The notes below the pieces were generated by a model. It was not told the DNA's origin and searched no databases. It saw nothing but the letters and a program-made list of their open reading frames with translations. Below, one piece after another: positions 23,477 through 26,377 of a stretch of DNA of 26,377 nucleotides (position 1 is the first letter of the stretch; each line of letters begins with the position of its first letter). The stretch is from a virus. The stretch is taken from IMG/VR virus record IMGVR_UViG_3300043446_002735, positions 1-26,377 of that record; one strand, 5' to 3'. The position numbers were made by a program, and so were the translations under genes.

Positions 23477-24214
23477 ATGACAGAACCAGTATCAGTAAAC
23501 AACATTGACGACAAAGGCTACGAATCTGCGTATCTGTCAGATGCTATTCGTGCTCGCATGAAACGAGACGGCAAGAGGTTTTGGGCCGGCGACAATATCA
23601 GCGATTACTTGCACGACTCAGACAGAGAGCATTTGATCGACGAAGCAACAGCGGCATTTGAAACTGTGCTGGATCGATTGCTGATTGATAGAGAAACAGA
23701 CCCCAACAGTCAAGGCACGGCTCGCCGCTTGGCCAAGATGTACTTTAATGAAATAATGGCAGGACGTTATGAACCAGGACCAGATGCAACATGTTTTCCC
23801 AATGATTCGGCGGACCGTTACGAAGGTATGCTGGTTGTTCGCAGTGAGTTGCGCAGTATGTGCAGTCATCATCACCAACCCGTTGCTGGTGTTGCTTACA
23901 TTGGCATTTTGGCCGCTGGTAAACTCATTGGATTATCAAAGTACACAAGAATCGCACAGTGGTGTGCCCGACGTGGCACTCTCCAGGAGGAACTTTGTAT
24001 TGACATTGCTCGGGAAATACAAAGAGCCACTGACTCGGAAAATGTAGGCGTGTATATTCAAGCCACACATGGCTGTTGTGAGAACCGTGGTATCATGGCA
24101 CATTCAAGTCTTACTCAGACCACTGTGTTACGAGGCTTGTTCAAAACAGATGCAGGTGTAAAAAAAGAATTCATGGACAATATCAAACTACAACAAGACT
24201 TTGCGCCGAGATAA
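23477..24214 (+). CDS. folE: GTP cyclohydrolase I
   Basis: 245 residues, one base after the previous stop. Zinc ligands Cys129 and His132 lie in SMCSHHHQP (129-132) and the third in HGCCENRG (Cys200), matching Cys110, His113 and Cys181 of E. coli FolE. GLSKYTRIA at 152-160 and QATHGC are family signatures. The N-terminal 45 residues are extra compared with the core. FolE converts GTP to dihydroneopterin triphosphate, the first step of both folate and preQ0 synthesis. With DpdA upstream and QueD downstream, the likely role is feeding 7-deazaguanine production for DNA modification. All active-site residues appear intact. Confidence 0.93.
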   Translation: MTEPVSVNNIDDKGYESAYLSDAIRARMKRDGKRFWAGDNISDYLHDSDREHLIDEATAAFETVLDRLLIDRETDPNSQGTARRLAKMYFNEIMAGRYEPGPDATCFPNDSADRYEGMLVVRSELRSMCSHHHQPVAGVAYIGILAAGKLIGLSKYTRIAQWCARRGTLQEELCIDIAREIQRATDSENVGVYIQATHGCCENRGIMAHSSLTQTTVLRGLFKTDAGVKKEFMDNIKLQQDFAPR

Positions 24215-24218
24215 ACAA

Positions 24219-24623
24219 ATGATATCATACGCAACTCTCAAAGCCGCCCAAGATGGCAAAGTAGCACCTTGGACCAACACAGTACCCGAACTGTCAAATA
24301 CTCACGTTGCTGTGTTCCGTGATGCATATCCTGTTGCAGAGGGTCATTTATTGTTTGTGCCCCGAGCCAACACCGATGAATCTATTGTGGTAGCCCTGGG
24401 ATTGGCTTTGTTGACCGGACGACAAATGGTTCAAAACAATCAGTGCGATGCATTCAATGTGGGATTGAACATGGGCACGGCTGCCGGTCAAACTGTGATG
24501 TATCCACACGTACACTTGATACCAAGAATTCATGGAGATACTCCGGACCCTGTGGGCGGTGTGCGTGGTGTCATACCCGGCCAGGCCAATTACAAAAGCG
24601 ATCTGTATCAACAACCTATATAA
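24219..24623 (+). CDS. HIT-family nucleotide hydrolase-like protein
   Basis: 134 residues from ATG 24219; an upstream TTG at 24201 would overlap folE. The histidine triad region reads GQTVMYPHVHLIPR (90-103): the second and third histidines (His97, His99) are present, but the first of the H-x-H-x-H is Tyr95. The middle His is the catalytic one in HIT enzymes, so nucleotidyl hydrolysis is possible. The following GDTPDPVGGVRGVIP at 106-120 is typical of bacterial HIT proteins. HIT enzymes act on dinucleoside polyphosphates or nucleoside phosphoramidates. Between FolE and QueD, it may handle a nucleotide by-product, but no direct link to preQ0 synthesis is known. The stop codon overlaps a late-promoter octamer. 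Confidence 0.8.
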   Translation: MISYATLKAAQDGKVAPWTNTVPELSNTHVAVFRDAYPVAEGHLLFVPRANTDESIVVALGLALLTGRQMVQNNQCDAFNVGLNMGTAAGQTVMYPHVHLIPRIHGDTPDPVGGVRGVIPGQANYKSDLYQQPI

Positions 24624-24626
24624 ATA
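24619..24626 (+). promoter_or_regulatory. T4-type late promoter upstream of queD
   Basis: TATAAATA overlapping the stop of the HIT gene, 78 bases before the queD ATG. With the sigma-70 promoter at 24660-24688 it would give queD both an early and a late start. Confidence 0.55.
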
Positions 24627-24659
24627 TTCTTTTCAGCGGCCTGTCCGGCATCATCCCGC

Positions 24660-24688
24660 TTTACAAACTCTGCTGCCTATGCTACAAT
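24660..24688 (+). promoter_or_regulatory. Sigma-70 promoter with extended -10, upstream of queD
   Basis: TTTACA at 24660-24665, 17-base spacer, TACAAT at 24683-24688 with TG one base before the -10. AGGAGG at 24693-24698 follows, close to the expected start of the transcript and six bases before the ATG at 24705. Confidence 0.75.
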
Positions 24689-24704
24689 ACATAGGAGGAC
24701 AACA

Positions 24705-25202
24705 ATGCAACCTGTAGTTTATAAATTCACGAGTACCAAAGAGTACCACGACGCCTTTCCCTGTGCGTATCGTCAGTGGCGAGCAGACTCGCACTGCAAC
24801 CTAATTCACGGTTACAGTTTCTCAATGAAGTTTTACTTTGGCACAGACCACTTGGATGTGCGCAACTGGGCCGCCGACTACGGCGGACTCAAAGAACTTA
24901 AAAAGACACTGGAAGATCAATTTGACCACACCCTGTTGGTAGCACAAGATGATCCAGAATTGGAAACTTATAAATTGTTACAATCAAAGAACATGGCCAA
25001 ACTCACCATCTTACCCAGACTGGGTTGCGAAGGTTTGGCTGACATGCTTTACCGATATGTCAATGGAGTTTATATTCCTGACATGTGGGGACCGGGCGAA
25101 GCCGAAAGACTGTGGTGCTATCGCGTAGAAGTTCGCGAAACACAATCAAACATGGCTTTCCGCGAAGGGCATCGTGAGTGGAATGAAGATTTATTTGTTT
25201 GA
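24705..25202 (+). CDS. queD: QueD-like 6-carboxytetrahydropterin synthase
   Basis: 165 residues with a near-perfect AGGAGG ribosome site. The T-fold pattern is clear: CNLIHGYSFSMKFYF at 31-45 (Cys31 as the catalytic Cys position), FDHTLL at 73-78 (Asp74, His75), the substrate-anchoring Glu109 in RLGCEGLADML, and VEVRET at 141-146 with Glu145. The zinc site departs from the norm: the usual HGH reads HGY (His35, Tyr37) and the first zinc His appears as FPCAY, so metal binding may use other residues such as His30. QueD turns dihydroneopterin triphosphate into 6-carboxytetrahydropterin, the second step of preQ0 synthesis after FolE. A folate-type PTPS role cannot be excluded. Confidence 0.8.
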   Translation: MQPVVYKFTSTKEYHDAFPCAYRQWRADSHCNLIHGYSFSMKFYFGTDHLDVRNWAADYGGLKELKKTLEDQFDHTLLVAQDDPELETYKLLQSKNMAKLTILPRLGCEGLADMLYRYVNGVYIPDMWGPGEAERLWCYRVEVRETQSNMAFREGHREWNEDLFV

Positions 25203-25213
25203 TAATATACGTA

Positions 25214-25221
25214 TATAAATA
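25214..25221 (+). promoter_or_regulatory. T4-type late promoter for the GT2-like gene
   Basis: TATAAATA eight bases before the ATG at 25230, with only T-rich sequence between and no Shine-Dalgarno. A transcript from it would have almost no leader. Confidence 0.6.
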
Positions 25222-25229
25222 TTTTTCCA

Positions 25230-26120
25230 ATGACAAATGAATATAGTATAGCAGTTTTACTGCCCACTCGTAGTCGCACCGATGCACTAACCACCAGTGT
25301 GACCAGCATTGTAGATCTAGCCAATGACATTTCACGGATACAACTGATCTTTGGATTTGATGATGATGACCAAACTGGATTGAATCATTTTCGCACAGTG
25401 ATTCAACCATATCTGGACAAGCACGATGTGGATTACGAGGCACAGTCTTTCAAAAGCATGGGCTATGCAGGACTCAATCAATACTACAATCATTTGGCCA
25501 AGTCAACTTCGGCAGACTGGCTGTTTGTGTGGAACGATGATGCTGTGATGCAAACCAAAGGATGGGACAGTGTGATTGAACAGTACACTGGCCAATTCAA
25601 ACTGTTGAAGGTTCACACTCACAACGATCATCCTTACAGTATATTTCCCATTGTGCCACGAGCCTGGTACGATGTAACACACCGCCTCAGCAGACATCAA
25701 ATGATTGATGCTGAACTCAGCCAGTTGGCATTCTTATTAGATATTATGCAGGTCATTGATGTTGATGTTGTACACAATCAAGTTGAACTGACCAATGATA
25801 CAACAGATCCACTCAAACCCAAATTGAGATTCGAAGGCAATCCCACACATCCCTTGGATTTTCATCATGTGCAAAACAGTGCGCAACGCTATAGCGATTG
25901 TGACACAATCGCAGAATACATGCGTTCAATTGGCCTCAGTACCGAGTGGTGGGAAAGTGTCAAGAGTGGAAAAAGTTATGCCTGGGAAAAATTGGTCGCA
26001 TTGGATGTGAATCGTCAAATGAGTCAGTTTGTAATGGAACTTGACGAACGCGGTCAAGTGGTGTCCTACAAACCAGATCCCAAGAGTGAAGCGGTCAGGA
26101 AAACGTTTGCAAAACAATAA
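25230..26120 (+). CDS. GT2-like (GT-A fold) glycosyltransferase
   Basis: 296 residues. The start SIAVLLPTRSR at 6-16 is the first strand and nucleotide-binding loop of GT-A enzymes; FGFDDDDQTG at 41-50 and WLFVWNDDAVM at 97-107 hold acidic clusters, the second in the place of the metal-binding DxD. The middle (YSIFPIVPRAWYD at 136-148) fits an acceptor-side segment. The C-terminal 90 residues are charged and helical. No transmembrane segment. It has a late-promoter octamer right before the ATG and overlaps the next gene, suggesting a late-expressed sugar cassette. Sugar and acceptor unknown. Confidence 0.7.
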   Translation: MTNEYSIAVLLPTRSRTDALTTSVTSIVDLANDISRIQLIFGFDDDDQTGLNHFRTVIQPYLDKHDVDYEAQSFKSMGYAGLNQYYNHLAKSTSADWLFVWNDDAVMQTKGWDSVIEQYTGQFKLLKVHTHNDHPYSIFPIVPRAWYDVTHRLSRHQMIDAELSQLAFLLDIMQVIDVDVVHNQVELTNDTTDPLKPKLRFEGNPTHPLDFHHVQNSAQRYSDCDTIAEYMRSIGLSTEWWESVKSGKSYAWEKLVALDVNRQMSQFVMELDERGQVVSYKPDPKSEAVRKTFAKQ

Positions 26121-26377
26121 CATTACACACAGCAGTTTGACCACCCATTGCTTGATCACCAAAGCATCGGTTGGAAAAATACTTGATTTCGGTCAACATG
26201 CCTATGCTGACACATTTATTCGCCCGGACCAATTGCATCTCAGCGAGCCTGTGTTTCCATTGCAAGTGTATCTCAACTCAGACTCCGGCTGTATACAACT
26301 GGGTTATGTGAGTCGTGCTCAAGATCGTTACAATCTCTACAGTTACAGTTACACATCCAGCAACAGTCAAACAGCAA
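26107..26377 (+). CDS. Start of a sugar C-methyltransferase-like gene (3' end outside window)
   Basis: An open frame runs from a TTG at 26107 (AGGA six bases upstream, 14-base overlap with the GT gene) to the window end, about 90 residues. ATT at 26122 or TTG at 26137 are other possible starts. The sequence KILDFGQHAYADTFI, SEPVFPLQVYLN, GCIQLGYVS and YNLYSYSYTSSNS follows the N-terminal putative zinc-binding domain of the TylCIII-type C-methyltransferase family (vLdlG..PlaD.F, fPL.v..C..C.lvQL, Y.Y.SS). One Cys is seen near the start (HCLIT) instead of the usual CRxC pair, so zinc binding may be reduced. The SAM-binding domain would lie downstream. It fits the preceding sugar genes. Confidence 0.6.
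   Translation, partial: MQNNNITHSSLTTHCLITKASVGKILDFGQHAYADTFIRPDQLHLSEPVFPLQVYLNSDSGCIQLGYVSRAQDRYNLYSYSYTSSNSQTA

Noticed and set aside
24969-24976. TATAAATT inside queD as a late promoter
   Set aside because: Mismatch in the octamer and internal to a gene.
1-26377. CRISPR array, insertion sequence or attachment site
   Set aside because: No regularly spaced repeats, transposase or integrase motifs, or flanking duplications were seen on reading both strands.

Overview
The window looks like part of the genome of a large T4-type tailed phage, probably an aquatic myovirus related to the cyanophage/pelagiphage branch of the T4 superfamily. It encodes a gp43-like family B DNA polymerase and a gp45-like sliding clamp. 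Genes are packed with ATGA and TAATG overlaps. Five sites match the T4 late-promoter octamer (TATAAATA, or NATAAATA as used for marine T4-types), all at gene starts. No rRNA, tRNA, integrase, transposase or CRISPR array was seen. The host cannot be named from this window. All homology calls are from recognition of motifs and family patterns; no search was run.

Layout. 1-12.3 kb: probable virion or head accessory proteins. These are a repeat protein cut by the window edge, a ParB-like/GNAT-like fusion, several small proteins, an acidic protein and a 1201-residue LysM protein. Six of them carry an (L/I/V)xE tripeptide close to the N terminus, resembling T4 capsid-targeting peptides cut by the prohead protease. 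Inserted among them are a sugar/surface cassette (glycosyltransferase-like, PIG-L deacetylase, SGNH hydrolase), the only minus-strand gene (radical SAM/SPASM) and a Dps-like ferritin. 12.3-17.1 kb: replication and late transcription. A consensus sigma-70 promoter inside a perfect 12-bp inverted repeat drives a small DsbA-like gene, followed by DNA polymerase, a methyltransferase-like protein and the sliding clamp.

17.1-20.7 kb: a TGT-like DpdA (DNA 7-deazaguanine transglycosylase), then an operon of small unknown proteins, one of which resembles the tunnelling-fold (T-fold) family. 20.7-23.5 kb: glycosyltransferase, GalE-like epimerase and a shortened DegT-like protein. 23.5-26.4 kb: FolE, a HIT protein, QueD, a GT2-like glycosyltransferase and the start of a sugar C-methyltransferase-like gene.

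How the genes work together: FolE and QueD are the first two steps of preQ0 synthesis, and DpdA would insert the 7-deazaguanine base into phage DNA, a known anti-restriction strategy. QueE and QueC are not in the window and must come from elsewhere in the phage or from the host. The sliding clamp, late-promoter motifs and DsbA-like protein suggest T4-style coupling of replication to late transcription. The sugar enzymes could decorate DNA, the virion or the host surface; the sequence does not decide which.
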